Of a DNA stretch of 32,254 bases, positions 23,402 through 32,197 are shown piece after piece. This stretch comes from Lentisphaerota bacterium (lineage in GTDB: Bacteria > Verrucomicrobiota > Lentisphaeria > Victivallales > Victivallaceae), in assembly GCA_015061775.1 (NCBI GenBank), contig SUVY01000028.1:1-32254 (forward strand), in the 5' to 3' direction. Below the pieces are notes generated by a model. That model saw nothing but the letters and a program-made list of their open reading frames with translations, ran no database searches and was not told the DNA's origin. Each line of letters starts with the position of its first letter. Position 1 is the first letter of the stretch. A program made the position numbers and the translations under genes.

Positions 23402-23438
23402 CTCAAAATTCAAGTTTTTTTTGCTTTAAAAGCGTTAT

Positions 23439-26400
23439 TTACTCGAATACAATATCAAATACCGGATTGTATCCGATGACCGCCAGACATTTTCTGGCTT
23501 GAGGAGCGACACCATCACCTGCTTTTTTGCCGTTGACGCTGACTCCGTCTGAACTGAGTTTGACGGTTATATACTCATCGCGTGTCGCGGAAATCTCTGC
23601 GATTTTCTTTGTATTCTTGCGTTCATTGATGGTGAGAGTTACGCGGTCACCATCGCGGGTGAAGCCGAAGTTTTTCCGGTCGAGAACGAGGATCGTACCC
23701 TTTTTGTCGGCGGCGCGGAAAGTTACGGTAACGGATTTTGCTTTCTGGTGTGCTCCGAGATCGACGGTCATTGGTGCTCCGTTGAAGTAGTAGGGCTTCT
23801 TTGGCTCAGGATACTGCGGCTCTGAAGCGATGTAATAGACCGCCCACTCTCCGGGAACAGGTCCTTCAGCTCTGAGCATTGTTGCATTGTAGAACACCTG
23901 CTGGCGGAAGGGAGACAGTTTTGATACATCAACTGCAGTTCCGGGACCTGAGACGATGGAGAACTTTCCTTTTCTGTGGACAGCTCCGATATCGACAGAG
24001 GCATCAGGCTCTCTGAAACCGAGCGAACCCTTGCCGATGACCGGACTCTCAGCCGCAGGAGTGTATTCTTTGTTCAATTTGAGATCGCTGCTCTTTTTGA
24101 CGAAGAATCCCTTGTGTTCTGTGATTTTTGCGGTCATGTTATCGGGTCTTGAACTTTCCACAACGGCGTTGCGGTAGAACTCAAAGAGGTCGCCGTCCCA
24201 ATTTTTTCCGCGCGAAGAGAGATCGGCGTTTTCGATTATGTTGTTGAAAAATCTTACATTGGTAAGAGAGCGGCTGTTGATAGGCATCGGCAGGGTGAGC
24301 AGTCCATGCTCCTTGAGCAGTATCGTGTTGTTGAATACCATGAAGCCGGGATACGGAACGAATATCACGCGCTTGGTGTAGCGGCATTCAACGTCGGAGT
24401 TATCGGGCTTGTGATTGTTCATCTGCACTCTCTGCCAGCTTACTCCGGGAATACCCATTTTGAAAGAACCGCGGGTACCGCCCATAAGACCCAGCAGCGG
24501 AAGCACCTCTTTGGTGTTGTAAAAGACATTTCGGTAGATGAATACCGGTCCCGGCCACGGCATACCGCCGTTGGGCTGATAGCTTATCGGCTCGAAAATA
24601 TCGACGAAAAGGTTGTTGTGAACTCTCAAATCAACAGAGTGGTTTTCGGCTTCGACGGCATTATCTACGTGCCGCTGCATATTGTTTCCGTAAACTCTCC
24701 AATGCTTTGTGTTGGACATCCCCCAGGTGGAAAGGCCTTCAAAGCTGTCGATGATATCGCAGTTGCGGATGTGCCAGTATCTGCCCGGACCTCCGGCGAT
24801 ACCGGTCTCGTAGTTGACCAGCTTGCGGCTGTTTTTGTAGTTGCGCTTGCGTGTCCAGTGATAGCTTGGAAACTCCTTGGATATTGGAGTGTTGTGGTGA
24901 TCTCTTATGACTTCGAGCGCATCGTGGTAGGCGTGGGCCTGATCGTAGTGGCAGTTTTCGATAAAGACGCCTTCGGTCACGCCGCGGCTCCATGCTCCGA
25001 AGCGGCATCCCTTGAAGACGCAGTTGCGGATGACGAGATTTCCTGAGCAGGTGAGCACTCCGGCTGCTCCGGGAGTCTCAAATGTGATGCCATCGAGCAC
25101 GATATTGGCGTCTCCGCTGCAATCGATGTAGAGATTTGAGTGATTGGGGGCGTAGATATGGTGACCGTTGCCTCCGGGAGCGGTGACTGCTCCGGCGGCT
25201 ATCACGTGGTCAGCGGGATTGCGCGAGCCGTATCTTGCTGTGTGGTGCAGTCTCACATAGAGGTATTTTGAGGCATCGTCAAAGTAGAATCCGTGGTAGG
25301 CTGCCGGAAGATAAATGTACCCTTTCTTTGAGCCTTCGGTGGCTTTCCCGACGCGGAAGTGTCTCACCGCAAATTTATTTAGCTCATCGAGCGAGTTGTA
25401 GGGGAATAGATCGACTCCTGAGTAGAGCATTCGGCAGGGGCTGTGGGAAAATTTTGTGCGGTAGAGCTGAAGTTTCTCATCTACACACTCCCATTTGGCT
25501 TTGCCGGTACGCAGTTTTTTGTCGGCGGCGGTGATGATGACGCTGCCGGGTTTGCCGGATGCTTTGAAAATGATCTTGCGGTCAGGAGTTCCCGGTTTTG
25601 TGATTTTGGGCGTTTCAAAATAGACTCCGGGAGCGATCAAAACAGTATCTCCCGGGCGAGCCATATCGGCGGCTGCCTGAATGGTTTTGAGCGGGTACTT
25701 CTGGGATGTTTTGCTCCTTGAGTCATCACCGGTTTCGGCGTTGACATGGATGGTGCGCGGAGCTGGAAGGCGCTTTTTGGAGGTCTCCTGCAGAGAGCTT
25801 GTTAATTTGACTCCGAGCAGGGAGGTGAGTTCAGCGTCGCTCATTGCGCGGTCATAGATGGATATGCGTTTGAATTCGGTTCCGGCTGGAGCGTTGAATT
25901 TGAGAGACTTGCTGTTCTGGCGTCTTGCGCCGAATATCATAATTCCGTTGCCGGCTCCCGCGGATATGGATTTGACGTGATCGAGGACAATTCCCTTGGA
26001 GTAAACAACACTGTTTTTCTTGCAGTCGATGGCGAAAACCGTGATCGAGCTGCCGGGGGTGAAACGCAGAACGAATGTATATGGAGTCTTTGCTTCAAAG
26101 GCGGGAGCGTCCTGAAAAATCATTCCGAGACCATCTTCTCCGCCAGCGTCTGAGATGTGGAATCCCAATCTGTTTCCATTGTAGGCGTAGGGATTTTTGT
26201 CCGCAAATCCGAGCTCGATACCGTGGTATTTCTTCTCAGCCCGGTGGCGTGAAAGGATCACTCCAGTCGGAGCTGAGGCATACTCTACTGTAACGATGTA
26301 TGTCTGAGCACCGGTGATTTTGTTCGGAGCGACAAGGGCATTCTCTCCGTCGAGCGTGGAAGAGATGTTTTTCTTGTACCACTTGCCGTTGCTTTTTATT

Positions 26401-26504
26401 CCGCTTAAATTACCATCTGCTTTTCCGCCGACGAAAGAGAAGACGGGCTTTGCAGACACCAACAGCGGAACGATCGCCGCCAGTACAAAAAAAACTCTCT
26501 TCAT
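23439..26504 (-). CDS. Secreted LamG-like/right-handed parallel beta-helix protein
   Basis: A large secreted protein of 1021 residues. A signal peptide (1-18, MKRVFFVLAAIVPLLVSA) is followed by a LamG-like lectin/glucanase fold (about 20-230). A parallel beta-helix begins with the block IHVNAETGDD, then YPLKTIQAAADMARPGDTVL (about 255-300), typical of pectate-lyase-like proteins, and runs through repeated turns such as NLVIRNCVFKGCRFG, WHIRNCDIIDSFEG and VHNNLFVDI to about residue 740. The C-terminal third is beta-rich without a recognised module. It is a candidate polysaccharide lyase or glycoside hydrolase, or an adhesive beta-helix. It is 17 bases downstream of the pseudopilin-like gene and 94 upstream of rhaA, which suggests pectin side chains as substrate. 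Confidence 0.82.
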   Translation of the reverse strand: MKRVFFVLAAIVPLLVSAKPVFSFVGGKADGNLSGIKSNGKWYKKNISSTLDGENALVAPNKITGAQTYIVTVEYASAPTGVILSRHRAEKKYHGIELGFADKNPYAYNGNRLGFHISDAGGEDGLGMIFQDAPAFEAKTPYTFVLRFTPGSSITVFAIDCKKNSVVYSKGIVLDHVKSISAGAGNGIMIFGARRQNSKSLKFNAPAGTEFKRISIYDRAMSDAELTSLLGVKLTSSLQETSKKRLPAPRTIHVNAETGDDSRSKTSQKYPLKTIQAAADMARPGDTVLIAPGVYFETPKITKPGTPDRKIIFKASGKPGSVIITAADKKLRTGKAKWECVDEKLQLYRTKFSHSPCRMLYSGVDLFPYNSLDELNKFAVRHFRVGKATEGSKKGYIYLPAAYHGFYFDDASKYLYVRLHHTARYGSRNPADHVIAAGAVTAPGGNGHHIYAPNHSNLYIDCSGDANIVLDGITFETPGAAGVLTCSGNLVIRNCVFKGCRFGAWSRGVTEGVFIENCHYDQAHAYHDALEVIRDHHNTPISKEFPSYHWTRKRNYKNSRKLVNYETGIAGGPGRYWHIRNCDIIDSFEGLSTWGMSNTKHWRVYGNNMQRHVDNAVEAENHSVDLRVHNNLFVDIFEPISYQPNGGMPWPGPVFIYRNVFYNTKEVLPLLGLMGGTRGSFKMGIPGVSWQRVQMNNHKPDNSDVECRYTKRVIFVPYPGFMVFNNTILLKEHGLLTLPMPINSRSLTNVRFFNNIIENADLSSRGKNWDGDLFEFYRNAVVESSRPDNMTAKITEHKGFFVKKSSDLKLNKEYTPAAESPVIGKGSLGFREPDASVDIGAVHRKGKFSIVSGPGTAVDVSKLSPFRQQVFYNATMLRAEGPVPGEWAVYYIASEPQYPEPKKPYYFNGAPMTVDLGAHQKAKSVTVTFRAADKKGTILVLDRKNFGFTRDGDRVTLTINERKNTKKIAEISATRDEYITVKLSSDGVSVNGKKAGDGVAPQARKCLAVIGYNPVFDIVFE

Positions 26505-26521
26505 GTAAACACTCTATTGTA

Positions 26522-27334
26522 TTACCACTGGGCGTTGTGCCAGAAGTTGTTGCCCCGATTCTTGTTGAAGGTATTGGAGCCGCTTCCTGTGGCTCTGATC
26601 TTTGCGTCCGAGAGCCACTCAACGTGACCGTCGCAGAAAGCGGCATTGGCTCCGCCGTTGTGACGGGTGGCGATGTTTTCATAGCGGTATATTCCGAATG
26701 CGCGGCTGTTTCCGACATGTTTGGTGGTATCAAGAGGTGTGGCTGAGAGTTCGCTGTGTCCGAGTACACTGTCCATTACCAGACCACGGGTTGCGGGCTG
26801 CCAGACTTTAGAGAGTATCTGATAGCGTCTGCCGCCGCTGTCGGTATCATTTGCCGGAGTTAAATCATGGAAAGTCTGATAGGTGCTGAAAGTATAGCTG
26901 TTATTGGGCGTGTCGCTGTCAAGCGGGGTGGTGATGCTGTTGGGATTCAGATAGTCACGGCGTCCGGAGGGACAGAGAGCGACTTTAAGGATATCATGTT
27001 TTTTTGCCTCTTCAAGGGTTTCGTAAACCGGGCCGCCCAGATAGGGGACAAGGGTGAATCGGTTGATAGCTTGGTATGAGGGTCCGAGCATATATATTGA
27101 ACTGTTTTTTGTTGTCCAGTCATTGTTGCTGGCGCCGCATGATTTTGCTCTGCCGTTATAGTCATCTGCATAACGAAGCATGGCAAATGCCACGTTTTTA
27201 AGGTTGTTGGTGCAGCCTGAGGTTTTGGCGCGCTCACGGGCGCTTGAGAGTGCAGGCATCAGAATCGCCGCAAGGATTGCGATGATAGCGATAACTACGA
27301 GGAGTTCGATCAGGGTGAAAGGCTTCTTTTTCAT
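26522..27334 (-). CDS. Pseudopilin-like protein with H-X9-DG C-terminus
   Basis: A 270 residue protein beginning [16 protein letters not shown], the N-terminal methylation/cleavage motif of type IV pilins and type II pseudopilins, with the hydrophobic helix continuing to about residue 30. The C-terminal [14 protein letters not shown] has the H-X9-DG motif (H, nine residues, DG) of prepilin-processing-associated proteins that are abundant in PVC bacteria. It is probably secreted or anchored to the inner membrane; function is not known. The start at 27334 is chosen for AAGGAA 5 bases upstream; an upstream in-frame ATG at 27472 has none and would bury the signal. It lies in one transcript with the beta-helix gene 17 bases downstream. 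Confidence 0.88.
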   Translation of the reverse strand: MKKKPFTLIELLVVIAIIAILAAILMPALSSARERAKTSGCTNNLKNVAFAMLRYADDYNGRAKSCGASNNDWTTKNSSIYMLGPSYQAINRFTLVPYLGGPVYETLEEAKKHDILKVALCPSGRRDYLNPNSITTPLDSDTPNNSYTFSTYQTFHDLTPANDTDSGGRRYQILSKVWQPATRGLVMDSVLGHSELSATPLDTTKHVGNSRAFGIYRYENIATRHNGGANAAFCDGHVEWLSDAKIRATGSGSNTFNKNRGNNFWHNAQW

Positions 27335-27602
27335 ATTGTTTCCTTTGGTTAGGTGGTTGTTTTTTATTGCTGAATATGCGATTTGCTCTATAAATATACG
27401 GTATAAATCACTTTTTCGCAAGGGGGAGGCTTTAAAAAAATGAAGATTTTTCATTATTTGCAGGAAAATCATGCTCGGTTATGCAAAAAGATAAAAAATT
27501 GTTCATTTTGATATTTGCAATATTCAGTTATGGAGTTAGATTAAGAAAGTTGTTTTTATTTGAATTTCAACCCTAAATAAACAAACAGGAGGATTTTCAA
27601 CC
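27335..27602. promoter_or_regulatory. Divergent intergenic region between two pseudopilin/beta-helix units
   Basis: A strongly AT-rich stretch of about 270 bases separating a leftward gene (start 27334) from a rightward one (start 27603). It must hold both promoters. AGGAGG at 27587-27592 serves the rightward gene. TTGATA- and TTGCAA-like sequences around 27508-27515 could be -35 elements, but no pair with good spacing stood out. No gene is seen here. Confidence 0.5.
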
Positions 27603-30008
27603 ATGGGCAGAAAACTCTTTGTGCTGTTTGCCGTGCTGGCGGCAGCGGTCGTGACAGCGGCTCCGACGATCAAGTCCGCTCAAAAGTATGAAAAGAACCG
27701 TCTTGAGCTTATCAAGCCGATGAAGAAGGGGCAGCTCCTGCTGCGTCCCACCTTCAATTCGTGCAGCTTCTATTACGGATGCGGCAAACTTGAGAACCCG
27801 GTGCTTGAATTCCGTAAGAAGGGCGGAGCGTGGCGCAGGGCTTTTGCTCCGGTGCATTACTTCGAGGACAAACACACCACTACCGGACTTGTGATGGACG
27901 AGTACCGCGGAAGCATCGTCAAGCTCGAGGAGAACACCGCATACGAAGTGCGCTTCATGGATGGAGACAAGCAACTTGTTTCCGGCTCATTCACCACCTG
28001 GAACAGTGTCGTTCCGGTCAAGCGCACCGTTTATCTTGATCCCGCCAAAGCTCCTTATACTATTACTGAGCAGGGCTCTCCCGAAGGCTGGATACGCTAC
28101 ACCGTCAAAAACGGAGCCGTTATCAAGGGCGTTCCGGAAAAGCCGGTATTCACCATCAAAGGGGCAAAATATATCCTGCTCGATGATATGACCATCAAGG
28201 GAGGAGACAACAGCCGCAACGTCATCGTCCTCGATAAAGCGGTCGGAGTGCGTATCCGCAACTGCGATATATCCGGCTGGGGAAGACACGGCAAGGCAAA
28301 GTTCGACTCTCCCAAACTTGCCGGTTCTGTTCAGTATAAGAACTCACGCGGAAAATACCGCACCATCAACTATGACGGAGCCATCGACATCACACAGGGA
28401 AACCGCGATATCGTGGTCGAAAGATGTTATATACATGACCCGACCTCCCGCGCCAACAGCTGGTATTACTGCCACCCCGCAGGACCTCAGGCGATTGTCT
28501 GCACCAAGCCCGACTACGGCACGGTCATCCGCTACAACGACTTCATCGGCAGCGATCTCCACCGCTGGAACGATGCGGTCGAGGGTCCGGGAAATTTCCA
28601 CAGCAACGGAGGTATCAACCGTGATGCCGACGTGTACGGCAACTTCATGATCTTCGCCAATGACGACTGCATAGAGCTCGACGGAGCTCAGCAGAACGTC
28701 CGCTGCTTCTGGAACCGCTTCGAGTCAGCTCTCTGCGGCGTTTCCATTCAGGGCTGCATGACCAGTCCCATCTACGTCTTTGAAAACCTCTTTACCGGTA
28801 TCCTCGGTGAGTATGGAGAGAAAAACGCCTCGATCAAGACCAGCGGCAAAAACGGAATCCATCCGATATCCTTCATCTTCAACAACACCTTTACCGGAGT
28901 GGGCAGCGGATTCCGTTTCCATAAGGAGTTGGTGAGTGACCTCAGGAACAACGTCTTTGTCGAAGGTCAGAATATTACGGTCAAAGGAATTAACAAGTAC
29001 TCTGCGCTTTCTTCAAACTCCGTTGCCAACGGTGCAGTTGCTGTTGATGGTATCGACAAAGATGCTTCCCGTCTCGTCAACTATGAGCAGGGACTTTACC
29101 ATCCGGTCAAGGTTCTTGCCGCCGAGAAGATCGACAACTTCTGCGATGCCCCCGGAGCTGTGCGCGGAGCATTGCAGACCAATGGCGATCTTGAGTTGCC
29201 TTACCGCCCCATCCCCGTCAAGCTCGACCGCACCCGCATTTCCGGAGTCAAGGTCACTGACGGTGCCGCTTCCCCTGCCGAAATCAAAATCACCGCAACT
29301 GTCGGCGGAAAGAATTTCAAATCAGCCTACACCATCGCAAAAAACAGCGTCTTTGACTGGATGGAAATAACTCCGGCAAAGGGAGTCCTCAAATCCGGTG
29401 ACAAGATCACCTTTACCGTCAAGTTCATTCCCGAAAAGATGAAAGAGCGTCAGTTCTACCGCGGAGCATTCAGTCTGCGCCTTGCTGACGGATTTTCTCG
29501 CGTGGTGTCGGTCTATACTGAAACCGATTTCAAACAGCCCTTCAAACTTGTTGAAGAGGGAAATGATGCGGTCTATATCGACGCGTTCGCTCCGTCCAAA
29601 GTCACCCGCACCGATAAGAAGAAGCCCGCTCTCAGAGTCGTCAAAGACAAGATGGGAGTCGATGGAAAAGTCGCAGTCACCGATCAGCGCACCATCTGCG
29701 AATACACCGTAGAAGTTCCTGAGGATGGAAGATACTACTTCCTTATCCGCGGATACAATAACAAAGGCAAGAATCCGCGTATCAAGGTGAAAGTCAACAA
29801 CACCAAAGAGGGAGTTTCCTCTCAGCAGGTGGTAACTGACCGTATGCGCTGGACCAACCTCTCTCCCAGATACTCCGTTGGAGTCAAAGTTCAGTACTAC
29901 GATCTCAAGAAGGGCGAAACCAAAGTGACCATCCAGGGCGTCGGACACCCGCTTTACTACGACGGAATTGTCCTCGCCAAAGATCCTGAGGCTTTCGAGC
30001 CGCGCTGA
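27603..30008 (+). CDS. Secreted right-handed parallel beta-helix protein
   Basis: An 801 residue secreted protein with signal peptide MGRKLFVLFAVLAAAVVTAA. A short fibronectin-like region (about 30-135, TAYEVRFMDGDKQLVSGSF) precedes the beta-helix (about 150-470), whose coils show NDCIELDGAQQNVRCFWNR, VGVRIRNCDISGWG and NRDIVVERCYIHD, patterns of PL/GH28-like and pectate-lyase-like proteins. The C-terminal part has two beta-rich modules, the last (about 685-795) looking like a carbohydrate-binding module (EYTVEVPEDGRYYFLIRG). Function is probably polysaccharide binding or cleavage, with substrate unknown. AGGAGG precedes the start by 10 bases. Followed by a hairpin terminator and then another pseudopilin-like gene. 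Confidence 0.82.
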   Translation: MGRKLFVLFAVLAAAVVTAAPTIKSAQKYEKNRLELIKPMKKGQLLLRPTFNSCSFYYGCGKLENPVLEFRKKGGAWRRAFAPVHYFEDKHTTTGLVMDEYRGSIVKLEENTAYEVRFMDGDKQLVSGSFTTWNSVVPVKRTVYLDPAKAPYTITEQGSPEGWIRYTVKNGAVIKGVPEKPVFTIKGAKYILLDDMTIKGGDNSRNVIVLDKAVGVRIRNCDISGWGRHGKAKFDSPKLAGSVQYKNSRGKYRTINYDGAIDITQGNRDIVVERCYIHDPTSRANSWYYCHPAGPQAIVCTKPDYGTVIRYNDFIGSDLHRWNDAVEGPGNFHSNGGINRDADVYGNFMIFANDDCIELDGAQQNVRCFWNRFESALCGVSIQGCMTSPIYVFENLFTGILGEYGEKNASIKTSGKNGIHPISFIFNNTFTGVGSGFRFHKELVSDLRNNVFVEGQNITVKGINKYSALSSNSVANGAVAVDGIDKDASRLVNYEQGLYHPVKVLAAEKIDNFCDAPGAVRGALQTNGDLELPYRPIPVKLDRTRISGVKVTDGAASPAEIKITATVGGKNFKSAYTIAKNSVFDWMEITPAKGVLKSGDKITFTVKFIPEKMKERQFYRGAFSLRLADGFSRVVSVYTETDFKQPFKLVEEGNDAVYIDAFAPSKVTRTDKKKPALRVVKDKMGVDGKVAVTDQRTICEYTVEVPEDGRYYFLIRGYNNKGKNPRIKVKVNNTKEGVSSQQVVTDRMRWTNLSPRYSVGVKVQYYDLKKGETKVTIQGVGHPLYYDGIVLAKDPEAFEPR

Positions 30009-30029
30009 TTTTCAGCAAAAACACCGTAC

Positions 30030-30061
30030 AAAGTGCAGTCCGTAAAAATGGGCTGCACTTT
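30030..30061 (+). terminator. Terminator after the rightward beta-helix gene
   Basis: AAAGTGCAGTCC (30030-30041) pairs with GGGCTGCACTTT (30050-30061), with one G-U pair, followed by TTATTT. It lies 22 bases after the stop codon. Confidence 0.8.
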
Positions 30062-30142
30062 TTATTTGCAAATGTCAATAACGTGTGTTATATTATTTCA
30101 GAGTTCCAGAAATAGGGAAAATCAAAAAAAGGAGAGCCGAAA

Positions 30143-30955
30143 ATGAAGAAAAATATCTCATTCCCGGGAATGAGAGTAAAGACGAGCTTTACTCTTATAG
30201 AACTTCTTGTTGTCATAGCCATCATAGCCATTCTTGCGGCGATTCTGATGCCGGCTCTGTCGAGTGCACGTGAGCGCGCCAAGTCGAGCCAATGTCTCAA
30301 CAACCTCAAGCAGAGCGGTCTCGGAATCCTCTCATACGTTGATGACCACAAAGAGATTCTCATGTATTACGCCTATATCCAATGGACCATGATGCTCAAC
30401 CGCGAAGCCTTCGTCGATTACCACTCAACTGCGGCTGCGACCTGGAAATCAGGAACCTATGTTCCCAACCGTAAATCGATGATGTGTCCGGGAATATTTC
30501 CTTATACTCCTCAGAAAAAGAATTTCCGTGTGACCAAAACCGATGGTGCCCTGAGTGATGTCATCGGACGCCATATCTCTACCTACGGTTTTACCTGTCA
30601 GGTGAGCGAGTTGCAGCGCGACCGGCCGATGACAAGCACGGAACACGTGAAGTGGCGTCAAAATTTCTATGCAAACAACGAAACAAAAGATGGGTACAGC
30701 TATCGTCCGCAGTTCATACGCAACCCCTCAGGATTTTTCCTCATGGGAGACAGCTTCTATACCACCACCAACAGCGCATGGTACTGGATCGCCTTTGGTG
30801 AAGCCAAGAATATTGCCTACGCTGCCCACAACAACCGGATGAATACGCTCTGGGCAGACGGACACGCTGAATCTCTCGGACAGGGAATGCTTACCAAAAA
30901 GCTCCATACTCCGCGCAAAGCGCTGCTTTCGACATTGGACCGCGTCGATTTCTGA
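30143..30955 (+). CDS. Pseudopilin-like protein with H-X9-DG C-terminus
   Basis: A 270 residue relative of the leftward pseudopilin-like protein. After [15 protein letters not shown] comes [20 protein letters not shown], and the 32 residues from FTLIELL through ARERAK are the same in both. The remainder differs apart from the H-X9-DG motif ([16 protein letters not shown]). A likely inner membrane-anchored or secreted prepilin-like protein; its function is unknown. AAGGAG lies 8 bases before the start. It follows the rightward beta-helix gene past a terminator, so it may have its own promoter; TATATT-like sequence occurs at 30089-30094. Confidence 0.88.
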   Translation: MKKNISFPGMRVKTSFTLIELLVVIAIIAILAAILMPALSSARERAKSSQCLNNLKQSGLGILSYVDDHKEILMYYAYIQWTMMLNREAFVDYHSTAAATWKSGTYVPNRKSMMCPGIFPYTPQKKNFRVTKTDGALSDVIGRHISTYGFTCQVSELQRDRPMTSTEHVKWRQNFYANNETKDGYSYRPQFIRNPSGFFLMGDSFYTTTNSAWYWIAFGEAKNIAYAAHNNRMNTLWADGHAESLGQGMLTKKLHTPRKALLSTLDRVDF

Positions 30956-30978
30956 GCAGCTTACGCTTGATTTTACAC

Positions 30979-31001
30979 TCCGGAACGCTGTATGTTCCGG
31001 A
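30979..31001 (+). terminator. Terminator after the rightward pseudopilin gene
   Basis: TCCGGAAC (30979-30986) pairs with GTTCCGGA (30994-31001) and is followed by nine T. A classic rho-independent terminator, 24 bases beyond the stop codon. Confidence 0.85.
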
Positions 31002-31032
31002 TTTTTTTTTGCCCGCAAAAAGCTGAAAGTTG

Positions 31033-31060
31033 TTGCAAAAAACGTTTTTTGTGCTATATT
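31033..31060 (+). promoter_or_regulatory. Promoter of the structured leader/amidohydrolase transcript
   Basis: TTGCAA (31033-31038) and TATATT (31055-31060) are separated by 16 bases, predicting a start near 31067, exactly where the terminal helix of the putative RNA begins. Consensus agreement is four and five of six. Confidence 0.6.
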
Positions 31061-31066
31061 AGATAT

Positions 31067-31210
31067 ACAACATCAAAGAGTGACCACAGCTGGTCTGTCA
31101 ACCGAGGTCAGGAACCCACGGTGAATTATTCCTTCGCGGAATTGATGTGGACTTGAAAGTCAAAAAAATCCTGAAAGGCGGCGCGTTCCGTGCGGAGCTC
31201 TTTGTGTTGT
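31067..31210 (+). ncRNA. Candidate structured RNA or 5' leader of about 145 nt, unassigned
   Basis: The two ends pair: 31067-31080 with 31198-31210, 13 base pairs with one bulged base at 31073. Inside are a perfect hairpin GACCA-CAGC-TGGTC (31082-31095), a pairing TCAGGA/TCCTGA (31108-31113 with 31169-31174) and, within it, CCAC/GTGG and ATTCC/GGAAT (31116-31119/31147-31150 and 31128-31132/31138-31142). A promoter sits just upstream. It does not match the SRP, RNase P, tmRNA or riboswitch motifs I know. It could be a regulatory leader of the amidohydrolase gene or a stand-alone RNA; no T-run terminator follows it. Confidence 0.45.
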
Positions 31211-31245
31211 CATGTCGTAACAAAAAACACAGGAGCAAAAGCAAA

Positions 31246-32001
31246 ATGAGAGAACAACCGGTCGTCATCCACATTCCCCACAGCTCACACTATATTCCGG
31301 AGTTTTTGCGTCCGGATATTCTGCTTGGCGATGAAGAGCTGAACCAGAATTTCTGTTCCTTTACTGATTGGAGGACGAAAGACCTCTTTTCTCACCGGGA
31401 GTTTCCCTGCCGTATCGTTTCCAATGTGAGCCGTATGGTGTGCGACATGGAGCGCTTCCGCAGCGACAGTTGCGAAGATATGGCTGCGCACGGCTACGGA
31501 GCTGTTTATACCAGAGATGCGTTTCTGCGTCCGCTGCGCCGCTATGACAGCATAAAGAGAGAGCTGATACTCCGGTTGTACTACGATCCGCACCACAGAC
31601 AGCTTGAGGAGGCCGTCTCTGCGATGCTCAAAAAATACGGACGGTGTCTCATTGTCGATTGTCATTCGTTTTCCGGAGTTCCGCTGCCCTACGAGCCGGA
31701 GCAGGAGTTTTCACGTCCCTCATTCTGTATCGGCACAGTTGAAGGTCATACGTCAAAACATCTGATTTCCACGGCGGTGAAAACGCTTCAGCAAGACAGC
31801 GTTTCTGTTGCCTTGAACTACCCTTATTCGGGAAGTATGATACCGCTCAAACACTTTGGGGACTCCCGGGTGCAGACGCTTATGGTCGAGGTGAACCGAA
31901 GCTTGTATCAACAGCATGGAGCATTTACCTCAGTTCCGCGTTACCGGCACGTGAAAAACATTATAGGAAACTTACTCACAGCACTCTCCGCGGCATTTTG
32001 A
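31246..32001 (+). CDS. N-formylglutamate amidohydrolase family protein
   Basis: A 251 residue metal-dependent hydrolase of the FGase family, whose classic member splits N-formylglutamate to formate and glutamate in histidine breakdown. Family motifs visible are VVIHIPHSSHYIPE at the start, TDWRTKDLF, SRMVCDMERF, VDCHSFSGVPLP and the C-terminal VEVNRSLY. No other hut genes are nearby, so the natural substrate may differ. The start at 31246 is chosen because the IPHSS strand begins the family domain there and AGGAG lies 10 bases upstream; an in-frame start at 31147 would run through the structured leader. Monocistronic. Confidence 0.88.
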   Translation: MREQPVVIHIPHSSHYIPEFLRPDILLGDEELNQNFCSFTDWRTKDLFSHREFPCRIVSNVSRMVCDMERFRSDSCEDMAAHGYGAVYTRDAFLRPLRRYDSIKRELILRLYYDPHHRQLEEAVSAMLKKYGRCLIVDCHSFSGVPLPYEPEQEFSRPSFCIGTVEGHTSKHLISTAVKTLQQDSVSVALNYPYSGSMIPLKHFGDSRVQTLMVEVNRSLYQQHGAFTSVPRYRHVKNIIGNLLTALSAAF

Positions 32002-32094
32002 GACCGAGCCTATCTGAAAAATATACCCAACCGCAAAACATTCCCGGAAGCCAACTTGTGCACGGGGAGGGGATTTGGTTCTTTTTTTGTTGCA

Positions 32095-32126
32095 CAAAAA
32101 AAGCGGGCTCGTTTACACGAACCCGC
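32095..32126 (-). terminator. Terminator for a gene beyond the right edge
   Basis: GCGGGCTCGT (32103-32112) pairs with ACGAACCCGC (32117-32126) over ten positions with one mismatch. On the minus strand a run of T follows (32102-32096). This is the end of a leftward transcript coming from outside the window. Confidence 0.7.
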
Positions 32127-32143
32127 GAATCCATCGCTTGTCA

Positions 32144-32169
32144 CCATTTTTATTTGCCAATAAAAATGG
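32144..32169. repeat. 11 bp AT-rich hairpin
   Basis: CCATTTTTATT (32144-32154) pairs perfectly with AATAAAAATGG (32159-32169) around TGCC. It lies between the terminator at 32103-32126 and the conserved-loop hairpin at 32172. Function unknown. Confidence 0.6.
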
Positions 32170-32171
32170 CT

Positions 32172-32197
32172 TCCTCCTTCGCCAAGGCTGCGGAGGA
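32172..32197. repeat. Hairpin with conserved TCGCCAAGGCT loop, copy 2
   Basis: TCCTCC (32172-32177) pairs with GGAGGA (32192-32197) around a loop containing TCGCCAAGGCT. Relative to 3560-3586 the stem bases changed in a pairing-preserving way. The rest of the window (32198-32254) is GC-rich with CGCTTCGC repeats and no gene seen. Confidence 0.6.

Noticed and set aside
24306-25046. 246-codon plus-strand frame
   Set aside because: Antisense to the beta-helix gene, without a ribosome binding site or motif.
31067-31210. Bacterial SRP (4.5S) RNA
   Set aside because: UGU-AACC-AGGUCAGG resembles the 5' side of the SRP domain, but the required GGAAGGAAGCAGC apical part is missing.
31067-31210. Retron msr-msd RNA
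   Set aside because: The paired ends look similar to a1/a2, but no reverse transcriptase gene is present nearby.
31067-31210. Cobalamin or FMN riboswitch
   Set aside because: ACGGTGAATTATTCC recalls parts of these, but the other conserved blocks are absent.
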